Counted from the stretch's first letter, positions 1 to 14,156 are shown. The stretch is 64,000 nt of DNA from Aplidium turbinatum (GCA_918807975.1 OU964922.1:20386329-20450328); one strand, 5' to 3'. Made by a program: numbers and translations. The notes: generated by a model not told the origin, from the sequence alone.

Positions 1-3000
1 CAAGTGGATTGATTTGCTGGCTGGGTACCTTCCACTCATGCAAAGCTATCTAATGTCAAGCAAATTGCAATTACATCTTTTAGATAAGTTTGAAATTACT
101 CTTCATAATTAATTAATGTGCAGAGCATACGTCAGAAGAAATTATTAGATCTGGATGCTCTAATAGTTAACTCACTTCTTTCCACACTCTTTTTCATGAT
201 ACAACTCCACACTTCACATTGCAACCAACTAACAGATCCTCTTCATGATGCTTTTCTGTCTCTTCTATTTGAATAGCACAACCTCATCCATTCATTCAGT
301 TGTACACCAAGCAGTCAAAACCTGAATGATCTTGCAACTGTTTTCTGCTTTAGTCTATCAGGTTCTGAATGCTGCATTTTAACTCGAGCCTTTGGAGGGA
401 GTGTTCACGGTCGCTAGTGGAAATAGAATTGTACCACTGGTGTTGCATTAGAACCTTGCATTGGCATGTACAGGTTCTCATCTGATTGGTCCTTATGCCT
501 TGAGTAAGAGAGTTGATATTACATAAAACTACAGATTTGTACAAAAGTAACTTATTATTTAACAAAAACAAAAAAAATGCTTCTTCCCAAATAATCAAAG
601 GCAAATTTCCGTAATTTTTCACTAAAGAGAAAAAATTGTTCTTGTCATTGATGAATGGAGCAACTTTATGGTTAAATAACATCAGTCACAAGCAAAACAT
701 CATTATCATGGTTTGTAATAAAAGTAAATGCAGAGGAAAATAATCGCTGCAAAGTTTCTTCGCTGACATTCCTGTGTACCTTTGGGAGTGAACGAATCGT
801 GGGAAGTCAGTTGTTAACTTAATATTTAGCATGCCATCGCTTCCTCTGGAATCACTCGGTAATTTCTACAACGTTATTCCGACGTCAGCTAAGATTTATT
901 TTGCATTGTGCATGACCGGTAAACTTTATGAATATTACCAAGATGGTACATCTTTATTAAAACAGATTTAAAATCGATTTTGTTCCAGTCTTCGTATTGA
1001 ATTTATGGACAAATCCGCGAAGCAAACAAGCCAAATTGTCTTCACGAAAATTCGAACCATGCTGCGTTGCTGCATTGGCTCAGACGTTGCAGAATACAGA
1101 TTCCCAGTCGCATTGATGGATTGATTATTCACACCAAATCACTACGCTTAACTTCAATTTTTTTTATCTCATTTACAAGAATAGATGTATTTGCAGAGAA
1201 TGGTGTTTTGTCGATCATTTCATAAAAGCAAGTGATATTGTTTTTCTTGCTTGTTCATCCCGAAAATAACAAACTTTGAAATGGAGCTCAAAAAACTCAG
1301 CTGTCCTTGAAACTGTGCCAACGTGTCTATGGCGACTAAAGAGGGTGTCCTTGAAAGTAAGAAAACGGCTCGGCTACATTGGCCACACCTGCATTATTGT
1401 GCTTTTGGAAAGATTGATTTGCAGTTAACAAGCCATTTTGTTACATCAGTGGGTTAGGCTACTAGCCGCACAACCTAAGGCAATTGATGTCCTGATATCA
1501 TGGTCCACTTTTGTCTCTCAACAACGCTGGACGTTTTAACGACTGTTGGTTAAGTTTGTATCTGTGTTGTGACTGCAGTTGTGAGGTTGTTTGGATCATC
1601 AACACTTTGCTTGAGATGTTAACGCAAAAAAATATTTTTACTGCTTTGATAATCTTCAATTTAACTCAATTAAAGATTTTAATTTAGCGATAGCACGCGG
1701 TCTCAGTGATGGGATGATCTCAACAATTGCTAGTTTGTTGTAAGACTTCAGCATTTTTTCAATCATGGTTTGCTATATTTTAATGTTAGGAGAGGTTTGT
1801 TGAGTTAACCTTTCCATTCATTGATAAACAACCATAATCCACATAATACGGTACGAAAAACACAGTTTACAAGTGAGTAGACAAAGCTACCAACGCAATG
1901 GTAGAATGATGAGAACGACGTAAGGTTTTATGCCAAATTGGCGCCCAATTTCGATTTAAAACCAGATCTTTGAAATAATAATAAAGTTTTTAGAGACTGT
2001 CATTTTTCATTTTATAACATATTTAAGATGTAACGACATTCGTTTTGCGGCTTATCTTTATTGCTTTGGGCAAAAATAAACACAATGAGTGCCACTTTTA
2101 GGGTTTTTGGTACGACTAGTCCTGGAATCGAATTCAGGACATACAGAATAGGTAAATACAAACCAGTCTTTTCCTCAAAAAGCTGGTAATTTTCTTTCTT
2201 TTTTTAACTAGAAGCTTCAAAAACTTGAACAACAAATGCAAGGCCATTGCGGCGGGTAGACTCCTTTCTGCCTTTAATTGACCGCGACTGCGGTTGTTGA
2301 TTACGTACTTTGCCTATCAGCAAAATTGAGTAGAATGCCAAGATTATTTCGTACAAAAAGTTCAAATGGAGTCGTTTTAATCAGCAAAAACACTTTGCTA
2401 TTTTTTTGACTGCATTTCTGGTAATTCTTTGATTAAATAATTCATCGTTACTCGATGTTGAAAAGTTAAAACTCTGAGTGACAAAAACTTGTGGATCGTT
2501 TTGGCGAAGTGTTGCTGTGTGTGATATTTTAAATGTTTGATGAGGCATAATCTGTGACAGTGCGAGATTTGCACCCATGATCGCAACGCTGACATAGCAC
2601 TGTCAGTCGTTTCCAAGCAAAAGTCATCAGTTTTTGTGAAGCGCCGACAAAATATACTGTAACACTGTATTAACATAGAAAGCATGGATATAACAAGAGA
2701 CTCTTTTGCCAAGGATTCGATTTTAAATGTTTCATGTTCTTCTGACTGTAGACCAGAGCACTAAACTACCACAAGATGTTAAAACCCAAGAAACAGTTTA
2801 CTTCTGATGTTTCGTCATTCAACATCAACAACTTTAACTAAAAGCATATTCTGAATGATTATATGATCAATACGAATCTACCGATTAAAAAGGGGAAAAA
2901 TGACAAGGTACAAAATAGCGTGATAATGCAAGTTTAGTTACCGTCAACTTTTCGATCCACATACCTGAGTCTTTTTTTATTTGGTATCCTGTTAATTTTG

Positions 3001-3795
3001 TTGTTTGATTAGAATCTGTATGATTTGATATCTTGTCATAACCAAGGATACAATTACCAAAACACAAGGTATATTAAAGTTAGAACATAAAATAGAAAGA
3101 GGGGTTGAAATCCGAACTGGTTTACGGCTAATATCGTGAGATGGCATGAAGTCAGTCTGATGCAAATCGCAAAAAGCGAAGACGACAGTGTGGAAAAGTA
3201 GAAGTATCTTGTAAGAAATATACACAGAGTTGTCTTCTGGCAGAAAAAGTTTATTGTATATTTGCAGACAAACTGTCGTCCCAGGGAGGTTAAACACACA
3301 AACGAGAAAGGCTTAGTGGTGGCGCGGTTGTTGGCGTTGTGGAAAGAAGAGAAAAAAAAACGAGCAAGACTGACAACGTCATGAATATGAGTTTCGCTGA
3401 ACAGTGAACTGCCATATTATCGCGCCAGATTGGGTTGCGTCGCTTGTCCGCGATAGCTTCACAGATACAGAGTAGAACTAAGTAGAAGAAAGGTCGTTAT
3501 CAAATGATCTGCTTTCGCAGCAAATAACTTGTAGTCTTGAGAGTTTGTATCAGCTTTGCTGGTAAGCTACATGTTAGTTGAATTCAGTTACATTTGCTAG
3601 TCGATCATTGATGAAAGTGTAGCCCATGGATTATTTTTACGTCAGTTATTCTTTACCGATAATGCCAAGACCGTATTCTCTTAATTACCATTATTGTGTC
3701 ATAGGTAACTTATGTTAAATTGTAACCGATATTATCTATGTGATTGTGAACATCGTGAATTGTTTTTCTACGTTTTCACTTCCATTTTCAAGTAA
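1..3795. other. 5' flanking region of ephrin gene 1; no gene recognised
   Basis: I see no coding exon, RNA gene or transposon terminus here that I can support. The open frames are short, lack recognisable domains and lie in low-complexity AT-rich sequence. The last few hundred bases before 3796 should hold the promoter and 5' UTR of the ephrin gene. A possible 5' UTR donor (gctggtaagct near 3560) and a pyrimidine-rich acceptor just before the start codon would allow a non-coding first exon, but this is only a guess. Confidence 0.4.
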
Positions 3796-6700
3796 ATGAT
3801 GAAGTACTTAGTCGTTCTGTTCCTCTTGTTTGCTCCTTCCATCCGTGGGAGTCGAAAGATACCTCGAGTCATCCATGATGTTCCATGGGATCCAGAAATA
3901 ACTTACCAGTAAGTTTAAAGTTTTTTTAAGTGAATTTTGTGTTTGAATTTTTCCCAGACAGCAAAATCCGTCATTTTTACATTAATTCAACGTCTGCAGA
4001 CGTTAAATCAATGTAAAAATGACAAATTTTTCTGTCTGAGTTGTTACTGAAATAATTGTAGCTGATGTATGGTTAGTTGGTTACATACTTTCGATAAAGT
4101 TTCGTTTCAAACAACTCTAATTTAAGAAGGCAAACATTAACTTGAAACAGTAAAGTAAAGTACAAATTTACTGCATTGTCATGAAAGCATTGTCATACGC
4201 CATTGCCAAGCGTTTTGTCTCAATCATTAACTTGAAACAGTAAAGTAAATCACAAATTTACTGCATTGCCATCAAAATCATGCGTCGAAAAAAGATTACA
4301 GCATATTTTTGGGTATTTTGTAAATGTCACTAAACGCGCAAGATTTGCATCGAAATTTGAACGTCAATGTTAGTAGGCCTAACCAAAAAGGAATATGAAC
4401 AAATTTATTTGCCAGCTTAATCAAAAGTCTACTTTTAACACTACTCAATCTCAAGTAACAGTCCTCTACGTTGAAAATCCTATGCTGAAAATGCTTTATT
4501 GTCGCACTAAAAACTAATGTAGCACTATTGGGGATAATTATCATGGAAGCTTTTTCATCCGCGGTTAATGGTTTAAAATTTCCGTAGATGTTGTTGTTAG
4601 TCAAGTGTCTTGTTAATTATTCAAATGCTGCTCCACAGAGAGCTGAGTTACTGCGATAGACGCACACTGCGATAGTCGAACCACTGTTGAGTGATCTTGT
4701 TGTTTTATCTTTTACAAAGTATTCCTCGAGATATTGTGAAGGGCTCGCTTTGTATTTTGTTTCATGGTTTGCATGCACATTTCTTGGGTAGTCTTCAGCA
4801 CGAAAAAGTACCAGGCGCAACACATACGCAAACACGTTGTGAAACAGTGAATTGAAACACCAAGAAAATGTGCGGAGCTTGCTGTGCAGTATTTGCTGAT
4901 GGGAGCGGTTGTTGTCCAGCGGCATGGTTATGTAATTGCTTAAATCAGAAGTGATGTCTTTTCTCGTGAATTTCGATTATTTTTCTCGAAGTTATACTTG
5001 ATAAAACGTTAATACTGACAGTTGCTTTTGACAAAATTGTTTCTCTTTTTACTGTGGAGATGCTGTTGTATGGGATCTCATTGGGACTTCTTGTTTGTCA
5101 TATTCATGTTGGCAGTAATGAGGCTTAGTGGATTTCACTACAAACCCTTCATGAACAGAGAACTACTATTTATTGTCAGAGCCACAGCAGTTTAGTGCCG
5201 CCACTAAATCCATAAAATACTGGCTTGTTCAATCACCTTTATGTTTAAGTGAATAATAAAACTTAGTCAATCATTAATTATTCATTGCTTTCAATAAAAG
5301 TTAACATTTAGTAAGGTCTGACCTCAGCTTTTAACCACTTAGACCAGACATTTTACAAAATTAAAGCTGCTTTGTGTTTGACACAAAATATAGGAATTGT
5401 CAGTAACTTACATTGGAATTAGTGTTTGTTGAGCTGCTTGGTTATTTTGGTTTTGTGTGTTTTTTGCAAGACCCCGTGTTGTATTTGGAGTTTAAAAACC
5501 CTCCACAAGAGCTCACAAGTGTTATCTCTACGCTAATCCAATGCACAATGGATGGACTTCATCACAATGAAAAGCGTGTCGTCACAATGAGGAACCAACA
5601 AGTCCAAGCTAGCTCGCTGTGCAGAGTCTCAGCTAGCTGTGTGGATCGGTCAGAAAGTGATGAATGTGTTTGAAAGGCACATAATAGCCATGTTTTCGTC
5701 GTAACTTTTAGCATTGATTTCTTTATGAACCAAACCACACAGTGCTTTGAGCAATCGCGTTTTTTCAACATCAAAACACATCATTTTTGTTCGATGTGCA
5801 GCATGCATTGTCATGTGAGCCAGTCCACCGCAGAGAAGCTAAATTTTAGTCTTGTTGTCATAGTCGAACCCAAGTTTTTGTTAAAAAAACGTCGCAAAAC
5901 CTCATATTGACACAAACTCGCACTATTCTTCTAGAAACCAACTACAATCAATTGTTTGCCTCTTCTATTTGTACGCTCAGTGGGACAATAGGCGTTTGCT
6001 TTCCTAGTTAAATTTTCACAAAACGAATTTAAAAGGATAAATTGATCTACATTTAAAAAGCAAATAGCAAATAAATCAAAAAGGTCTAGTAAAAATTAAC
6101 CAACGTGATGCAATTGGAAGTTGAAACAAACTGGACAGAGACTGCATACAGCCACGATGTTTTCAGGAGGATAGGAAACTTCCAGATATCTCCTTCTGAA
6201 CTTTCATTGATTTTAATCACAGAAGGGCTGATCGTCTACGAAAAAATGTAATATAAATTATCAAGTATCGGTGGCAACACGTAATATTAAGTTAATCAAT
6301 AAATTCTCCTTAATTTCGTTAAAAAACAGAATGTTTGTGACAACCATTGTCATGGTTTAGCCGCGTACATAACCTCCATTTGTTGACTAACAAAAATGTG
6401 GCACTGATATGCGCTTTTTTTTAACTTTTGACACCACCATATTCTTAATAAAAATTTCAAATGACAAAAATTCGGTTAAGTTCATGTAACATCTTCTCGC
6501 GGTTGGCGCAAGTTCGGTAATTACACATCATTATTCAATCGTGTGCTTGTGGAATACGAAAGCTATGGGTTCCTGTATATTCTAAGTTGTACAAAGAGTG
6601 CAATTAATCGACACTGTGTCATTCGATGTTGGTCAGCAAACTCTGGATTCTTGGTTATAGCATTCACCTCATAATGTACAGCTCTGTACGACACGGAAAT

Positions 6701-9700
6701 CTTGATGATAAAGAACGACAACAAAACATTCACTCAAGTTATCCTGTCCAAAACAGATCATAAATTCCTAAATGTGTGTGGAATGACGCTTTTACGGTGT
6801 AAGGAATCACGTGTAGCTTATGTGGTTATGATGGCTACAGTAAATATCACCTAAAACAATTTTCTGTGTGAAACCTTTAAGAGAATGTTTTCTTGCTTAT
6901 AGTACGTTCAAGTTGCCAGCTTTTGTGATAATTGGTAACGTAGTCATTGAGAAATCAACTTAATTGCAATATTGTCGTACTTATTCCTAACAAAAGATCT
7001 TGTGATGTTATAAACATTGCGAGCAGTGATGGCGTAATTAAAACACATTTTTTAGTTTGATTTTAGTTTTTGGCGCAACTTTGCTTTGAACACTCGTGAG
7101 GCTGAATAAATGAAGAACATGGCGCAAGGTTTTGCACTTCAGATTTCACAGCAATTTTACGTACAAGAATTTTGTATGTTTTACGTTTGGCATCGGTATG
7201 AACAAGCTAAAGTAACAATATTAGTTAAATTTTGAATGAGAATTTTTTTTAAAAAATTCTAAAAAAATATTTCTAAAAGAATTTATTTCAAAATGAAACA
7301 AAACAAATGCATTGCGAAAGTTTGTCGCCCCGTGGTTACATTGAATATGCCAGGACTGAGGAGGGGTGTTCCTTCCCTCATTTCGGTACGCCCACGTTTA
7401 TAGGTGCGATGTAAGCCTAATACTTTAAGTCGTTTTTGGTAACACTTGCAGTGATACTGAGTTGCGAGGTACCTTGAGATTGAAAATGTGATCACTGATC
7501 ACCTTCAACATGAAATGACATAAATAAGCGCTGGATGCCTTTATCTATTTGGTAATGTCTGACTGGTATCGAGCAAACAGACTGTATCGCTACAATAACT
7601 ATTTGCCTGTAATTGCTGGTTAGCCTAACCACACAGCAGGCGAGGCAGTAAGACAAATCGAGACATTGGTGACTGGTACAGGAACTATAAATGATTTAAT
7701 TAACTGTTCTTCATTCACGCTCAGGCTAGTGGGAAAGTTTATTTTCGTCTCCGATTCCCATGAGTTATTTCATTGTAATTGGAAGAAAATTTAACTCGAC
7801 AATAATTTCAACTAAATTTTAGATTTACCTGGATATTTGTTCAGCGATGTGTATAATACTAATCAAGCGAAACGACGGATTTACTTGCCCGCAAAATAGC
7901 ACAAGGTGTCGATTCAGAGCTCAACTAGGTAACCATGTTTTAAAAACAAGAAGCGCGTTCTACAAAATGTAGACGTAGGCTACTGTAGCCTATATTTGAA
8001 ACTTCAAGATTTTGCTTTCTGAAAATTCTTTTCGGTTGTTAACCACGATCTCGGCGTAAAACTTTTGCGCTTAAGCTAAAACATCTGATTGATTTTATTG
8101 CTCCACCAGATGGGAAAAATAAGATGGTTAAACTTTTGGTGTCATGCTGTGTCTTTATGATGACATTAAAAGACTGACGTTTTTTAGCGCATGCTGAAAG
8201 TTATGTTGAAAGTAAAACCGTCAAAGCTGTTGTTGTTCGAAACAAATGTAGGGCTATAGCTTGAGGCAGCTTACTTCATTTCATTTATAAGAAAAAATAG
8301 GTTTAGCCACGCACTTTTCTTACAGTGTATGGATAGTTTAGTTGCCGTTTCTTGGTGTACCGTACCATCTAGAAATAGTTACATTTCAGCAAACGTTTTC
8401 TTGAAAAATACTCATGTGTGAGTCTCACTAATTTCAGAATTTGTCACTACGCTAAAGTTTGGTGGCTCTGCTTCAAAATTTTAACGCGAGCAATATAATC
8501 AGAAGATCTGTGATTGTTGTTTATGAGCTGGTGGCACACACTTACACAACTTTAGGTGACGCAAAAGTCAATTGTGCTCACTCAACCACTGCCCTGATGG
8601 TTTTTGAAAAGGGGATAAGTAGTTTTCAAGCTTCTTCTGGTATTTGCACGCTGAAGTGTGACAAAGACAGAAGAAGAGGCTCAGCCTCTTGTGGTAGGTA
8701 CAAGATCACTTCAAGTAGCCAAGGAACACCCGATGCGTGCTCAAGATTGCCTTGCTTCGCTGATTCTTATAATTGGGCGCTTTTAGAAAAAGATTTCTCA
8801 AATCAAGCGATGTTTATAATTATGGTTACGAAAAGAGATTCATTATTTGATGTAATTACATTAACAGCCAAGTAGCCAACACATCTATTTCGTACATTGC
8901 AAATAAAAGGCTTTAACATTATAATTAAACGTTGTCAACTGATAAGACAAAAGCTTAAAAACTTGTTACAGAAATCAAGTAGTTTTGCAATTGAAGAAAT
9001 TTACTAACAAACCGTGTAGTCATGACTAAAAAGTCAACATGCTTTATGTTTTTCAGCTCATGGTCATAGCACACCTTTTCCAGCCTATTTTTTTATTTTC
9101 TATTGTTCTATTTTAACATACTACGTCACGCTTTTACGCCCTTCGCAGTTCGAGCTAGGTGGGAAGTCTGCTGTTCGAGCAACACATGGAGCAGACCAAC
9201 AAGACTTATCATTTTCCCTAGATGTGTTGCAATAAATTCTTATTTCCGTAATGTAGTTACAGTTGTTTTGAAATTATCGTGTAAAGATTTGCATGGAGTT
9301 CGTGACTATGGAAACACTTGCACTTCATTTGCTGGTAAAACTAAAATGCTGTGAACGATCCACTTTATGCTTCATCTTAAAATCCAGCAACTGCTATGAA
9401 ACAGTAGAATCTGATCATTGCTACAAGTGCTTGTTTTCTTTGTTGCTAAGGTTTGTGTTGTATTTTCACAACGTATCAGGTGTCCTTTAATGTGAGCGAG
9501 CAACACGAGTTCATGAACGACTGTGTCTTAGCATTGTTATTTGTAACTTGGCTCATCTTTCACTATGGGGGTCTTTGTTAAGATGACCTCGAAGCTGACC
9601 TACCCAGCAGCCACTTTTTGTGCGCAACACATGAAACACTTAAATGAGATTGTACCGATGGAAAACTGGCTGGATTTAACATCAACATAATGTCTTTTTA

Positions 9701-12608
9701 TGTCCATTTCATACGAAAACGTCTTTTGGGTAGCCTTCGCTAAGGCTGATGCTGAGCTAGCAAGAACACAAATGAAATTTGTTATTTGAGTCAGTTTTGA
9801 ATTGAATTTTGAGATGAGTGAGAGGTTCATGTCGGTTTATTACGCCATAGGTACTTTTCAAATATAGCAAGGTCTAATTAAGAGCAACAGGAATTTTTCT
9901 TCCGCTTCATTAGTTCCACTGGTTTTGCCATTTCCGTTTGGTTTCGCGCTTAATTGTTTTATGCAAAATAGAACTTTTGACAAAATAGTGTTGTCTCTCC
10001 ACACGCAGCTATTGGTTCATTGTTGTTGAACTATGGCATGCCTTAAACGTGTTTTTCAGACTTGTCTGAAGGGTTTTATTGCCTGAAACACAGTCAAGTG
10101 TAAAGTTTCCAGCTTGTGAAATGACGTGCAATTTTTAAAACGGATTTGTTATCCTATGATGTCCTGATGATTACGTAGTAGGCTACGATTAACCCATATT
10201 CCAAGCTATGCGTAAAATAACTTAAAAATATATATTACAACATTGTGACTACTTATCAATCATTAAGCAATCAGATCTTTCGCTATAAATATGGCCTCTG
10301 TTTTTAAAGCATTTGTTTTATAATCTCAACATGGCTTCGTTTGTTTTAGTGGGTGTCAAACCTCGTGTTAACATTTCTTTCAACTCCCAGATGCTCGGCT
10401 ACCAAGTCAACAAAATAAACAACCTAAAACAATCATTAGATGACATTTGGCTCATCAGAATAGCATGACTGTGTAAAAGGATCAAGGTCTACGTTTGTTT
10501 TAAATCGCTTCTCCAACAACAATGACAACAACAATAAAAAACAACAATAAAAAAACAGTGCAGTAACAGTTATGGGATCGGAGGCGTAACAAGCTATGCT
10601 CAGCTGAAAAAAATCCCGCCCTTTTTACGTTGATTCAACTTTTGCAGACGTCTTAACTAGGTTTTTACACATGTGTTTAAGTCTTTGTGAAATCCACAAT
10701 ACTAGACCTACTTCGTTTAATTTTCAGGTTGCAGTTTGGCCAAATCCACACCATTGACGTTGTGGTTGATCAGTACATGGACATCTTTTGTCCTCAATAC
10801 GACGCCGACGATCGCTCGAGCATGCAGTTCATAATTTACAACGTTAGTCAGAAGTCATTTGATGAATGCTCTATGGCTGCAGGTACAGTGAACTTTCATT
10901 TGTCATGTGACAGTTTGTTCTAAACGTTTCCAGAAAGTAATTTTCTAACAACTACCAACTAACAATTAGTTTTCATTACCAAAAAAATGAAATATCTTCT
11001 GACAGGCGTCAAACCCCCAACAATGTATGATGTGAACTACTTGGTTACATCATTACATGTCTTGTAACACAGTCGAATTCATTTTCACATGAGTCAATTC
11101 AATCATAAACCGCCAAAAATCGATTTTGCTCAGCTGGTAGCTAGATTATCTTTAGTTAAGCTTATTCAATTAGATTATTCTATTTGAATAAGCTTAACTA
11201 AAAATAATCTAGCTGCTAACTGATCGAAGTAGGTTTTTAGCTGTTCTTGATTGAACTGACTCGTGTGAAAATGAACATTTGTATTAATTTTCACTAATTA
11301 GAATAAAAACCATGACAATGCGGACAGTAAGCTTCCGTTCACTTTAGCAAATTTAATGAGATGCTTTTATCAAAGTCATTTCATTTGTTTAACGGTTACA
11401 GAAATATTCAATCACAGTACACTTGTGCAATTCTGGCATTTTATTGATGCGTAGGAAATCTAACGATGCCTTTCAATGCTTTGATATACTGCATTGAATA
11501 AGCAACTGCTACATATATGAACGAGGTTCATTGTCATGTTCACTTTCGGCAAGGGTTGCTTGGCTGAGCTTATCCGGTATTGCTTGTTGAGCAGTGTTCG
11601 TCTATAACAAAGCTCATAACAGCAAACTCATCGATATAGCACTGCACAAGATAAGACATCTTGTATGTATGTATACTTTCCCTTTGCTTTAGTTCCTCGT
11701 ATCGGTAATAACGTTTATGACAAAGTACCTTAATTTGGTAACCACAAACAACCGTAAAGATTACTTATTATTGGAAATCAAAAGCTTCATTATTTTTCAG
11801 ACGCCAAGCAGATATTCGAATGCGACTCTCCAAGCATCAGCAAGAAGTTAACCACCAAGTTTCAACGTCGTAGCCCCAATCCAATGGGATTCGTCTTCAA
11901 ACCTGGACATTCTTACTATTACATGTGTAAGCATCGCTAACCAAACCATCTATGTGTTGATCCATAGGTCGTCAATGTCACATTAACCAATCACATTGAA
12001 AAGTAACCTTTTTAGTCGATTGCTTGACAGCATTAGAATATATGTATTGCACTATTATTTAAAGATAGAAAAAACAAACATGTGGAAAGAATTTTTGATT
12101 TTAATTTAAACTTTTATTTCAGCTTTCTTTGGTGTGGAGAATGGCCAATATTCTTGTGACAAAGCTCTTCGAATGGCCATCAATGTTCACCACAAGAAGT
12201 CCCATGTACATACAAAAGCAAGTCTTCCAGCCACCCATTCAGTCATCCAAACTACCAAAAGCAAAGCGGCTACAACCACTCAAACCACCACTTCCAGCAA
12301 ACCGCTTAGCAGCAAGACAACCACGAAAACCTCCAGTCTTGCCTTTACAAAGACTTCAACAAGTGAGTGTTAGACATTTGCTTATCAGCGGTTCCTTGTG
12401 TTTATCTTTCCAAAAATTTTAATTTACAATTTCTTTAGCTGGGGTCGTTCCATTTATCTTTTCTTACGCATATAATTTTTCTGTAGAGTTGAATTCAGTT
12501 GGACAAACGAAGAAATTAAAAAGTCCAGGAGGAAATGCAGCATCTGTGAAGTGTTCTCATTTTTGGATTATCTCCACGTGCTTTCTTGCCATTTTTTTAC
12601 ATACTTGA
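3796..12608 (+). CDS. Efna: Ephrin-A-like GPI-anchored Eph-receptor ligand (gene 1)
   Basis: Predicted ephrin-A class ligand, a contact-dependent cell-surface signal for Eph receptor tyrosine kinases. Coding exons are 3796-3908, 10728-10882, 11801-11926, 12123-12362 and 12487-12608. All junctions are GT-AG and join in frame to give 251 residues. The start is the first of two adjacent ATGs and opens a signal peptide (MMKYLVVLFLLF, then a polar GSRKIPRV). Exons 2-4 carry the ephrin domain with the four family cysteines in the contexts MDIFCPQY, FDEC, IFEC and YSCDKALRM, and the conserved strand FKPGHSYYYMS. The rest of exon 4 is a Thr/Ser/Lys-rich linker. Exon 5 contains GGNAS and ends in a hydrophobic tail (FWIISTCFLAIFLHT) right at the stop, which looks like a GPI-attachment signal. 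No cytoplasmic tail is present, so ephrin-B is unlikely. Intron 1 is long (6.8 kb). The gene converges on a second ephrin gene. Confidence 0.93.
3953..4040. repeat. Palindromic MITE, copy a (ACGT-core family)
   Basis: Near-perfect inverted repeat about 88 bp long. It starts CCCAGACAGCAAAATCCG, ends in TTTTTCTGTCTGAG, and its centre is CGTCTGCAGACG flanked by (T)TGATTTAA/TTAATTCAA arms. The same ends and core recur at 62748-62836, so this is a mobile family and not a chance hairpin. It lies 45 bp inside intron 1. No coding capacity and no clear target duplication are visible. Confidence 0.75.
4136..4274. repeat. Direct repeat, two units 90 bp apart
   Basis: A block of about 49 bp beginning attaacttgaaacagtaaag and ending tttactgcattg-cat occurs at 4136-4184 and again at 4226-4274 with only a few differences. 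The spacer contains a partial echo (gcattgtcatacgccattgcc). This looks like a local tandem duplication in the intron. No function can be assigned. Confidence 0.7.
11079..11275. repeat. Long imperfect palindrome (foldback MITE) in intron 2
   Basis: The two arms, each nearly 100 nt, pair across a centre near 11177. The outer arms are ttcattttcacatgagtc and gactcgtgtgaaaatgaa; the inner arms are ttagttaagcttattcaa and ttgaataagcttaactaa. A few mismatches interrupt the arms. The structure is typical of a non-autonomous foldback DNA element. It has no coding capacity, and the rest of intron 2 (10883-11800) shows nothing else recognisable. Confidence 0.7.
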
Positions 12609-13318
12609 TCGCGCACCCAAGGGACAAGGTGATGCAGTCTTGCCATAGACGGTAAAGGTCACATGCTTATCCGTACTGAGATGTGGGAAAACAAGAATTT
12701 ACAAGAGGAAGAGAATGCAAGACACTGTATAATTTCTTGGCAACGGTTTCGAGCAAAAAAAAAACACGGAGAGGATCACAAAGATTTGAATTTCATGAGC
12801 CAAGTGGCTAAAGAATGAATATAATACAATAGCAATGACTACCTATTTTACAAAATATTACTTTTTAAGTTTAACACTAAGAAGAAAAATCACTGCTTAA
12901 AATTTCTGCCAGCTGAGTAGCATGAAAATGCATTTGCTACGTAAACCTGTCCGGCATCAAGATCTTTCAGAAATCTAAATTCTTACGCGATATTTCGGGG
13001 GTTTAAGGATTCATGATCAAACAGTAACATTGATACTTTCTTCAAGTTCTTGTTTATTCAGCGTCAACCTTTTCATAAGAAGTTTTAACGTTGATTCAAC
13101 GCAAAACCTTAAATTTGTGTCAGCGTTCATGTTTCTTATAATTTGTATGTTTTTTCATTGCTTTTTTTGTTTGTTTTACTTTTGTTAAATTTTTCGCCAA
13201 TATTAGACGAACGTACGAATTTGTTTTTGTTGCCACTGTGTTCCGTTCAATCCTGCTCAAGAGAATGAATAGCAGCAATTCACGTTGATATTGCGTAACA
13301 CATAGTTGTATCAACGCA

Positions 13319-13324
13319 AAATAA
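13319..13324 (+). promoter_or_regulatory. Possible poly(A) signal for ephrin gene 1
   Basis: AATAAA on the coding strand, about 710 nt downstream of the stop codon. It is the first canonical hexamer I find after the last coding exon, so it is a candidate 3' end. Transcript data would be needed to prove it. Confidence 0.35.
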
Positions 13325-14120
13325 AGAGTGACATTTAATCAGGGAAAGGGATGTTAAAAGTCTATGTAATTATTGAAGATTTATTTTTCTTTGTTTCGAT
13401 TCTGAGATTGGCTATCTGCTTAATCAAAACTTCGCTTACAATTAACGGTTATGTACGTACAAACAGCAACATTAATTGCTCGTTGCTTTACAGTTTATTC
13501 ACCATTTGTTTTTTTTGTATTTTTATTGCGCTTTGTTCTTTAACAAAATGATAACTTGTTAACCACCTGAGTGTGTTTATTTCTCAGCAGCAGATTGTAG
13601 CAAGAATTGATGGCGATATGATGCAGGACTCATAGTACAGCACCACTTCCTCGAATAAACTTTTATAAGCATCAGTAACGCTAAACATGAGCAACCACTT
13701 ACACAAAAATAAAATGAGCCCGATCGTATCGACCTTAAATAATCGACTTACCGCTCCCCGTATATGCATGGCGAAGTCTGAGGAAACGGGCGACTTGCCC
13801 CTGGTAGTGTTTAGTCCACCAGTTAACGACGTGGAGGCAGGGCTTGGGAAATTTAGTGCCTATGAGGAGAGAATTAGTGGCCAAAATTCTGATTTGAAAC
13901 CGCGTGTCGAAAACAAAATTAAAAGACGGGATGAGCCAGGAAGAGGAGTACTACCCGCCATTTCGTGATGAAGGGGTTGTCTTCCGGCTGGTTTAGAGAG
14001 ACCCGGAGAAATGGCGTAGGCTACACTCGCAAGGAAAACCTAGCCTACCGAGAGCGTTCTCCTTCTTTCTCCCTCTTGTTGTCACCTTACAAATACTCAA
14101 TTTGATTTTGGTTCCTGGGA

Positions 14121-14156
14121 GCTCCCGACCGGTTGATTTTATGAGCGGTCGGGAGC
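14121..14156 (+). other. Strong 11-bp hairpin followed by A-rich AATAAA sequence
   Basis: Arms gctcccgaccg and cggtcgggagc pair perfectly over 11 bp around a 14-nt loop. They are followed at once by an A-rich stretch with two AATAAA hexamers. The arms are GC-rich in an otherwise AT-rich region, and the hairpin lies downstream of the unassigned frame at 13687-13968. It may be the 3' end of a small transcription unit or part of an unrecognised repeat. Confidence 0.4.

Larger units (their letters stand above)
3909..10727 (+). other. Intron 1 of ephrin gene 1
   Basis: A 6.8-kb intron. It holds a palindromic MITE near its 5' end, a 49-nt direct repeat (4136-4274) and a diverged palindrome half near 10613-10675. 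The longest open frame is 8459-8875 (+), about 138 codons starting at TTG. It has no recognisable domain, no matching splice sites and no homologue I know, so I do not call it a gene. Long first introns often hold enhancers, but nothing specific can be shown here. Confidence 0.5.

Noticed and set aside
4617-4925. A 102-codon minus frame in ephrin intron 1
   Set aside because: No domain, no codon-level evidence, antisense to the intron.
8459-8875. A 138-codon plus frame in the first ephrin intron
   Set aside because: Begins at TTG, lacks domain, splice signals or known homologues; length alone is not enough in a 64-kb window.
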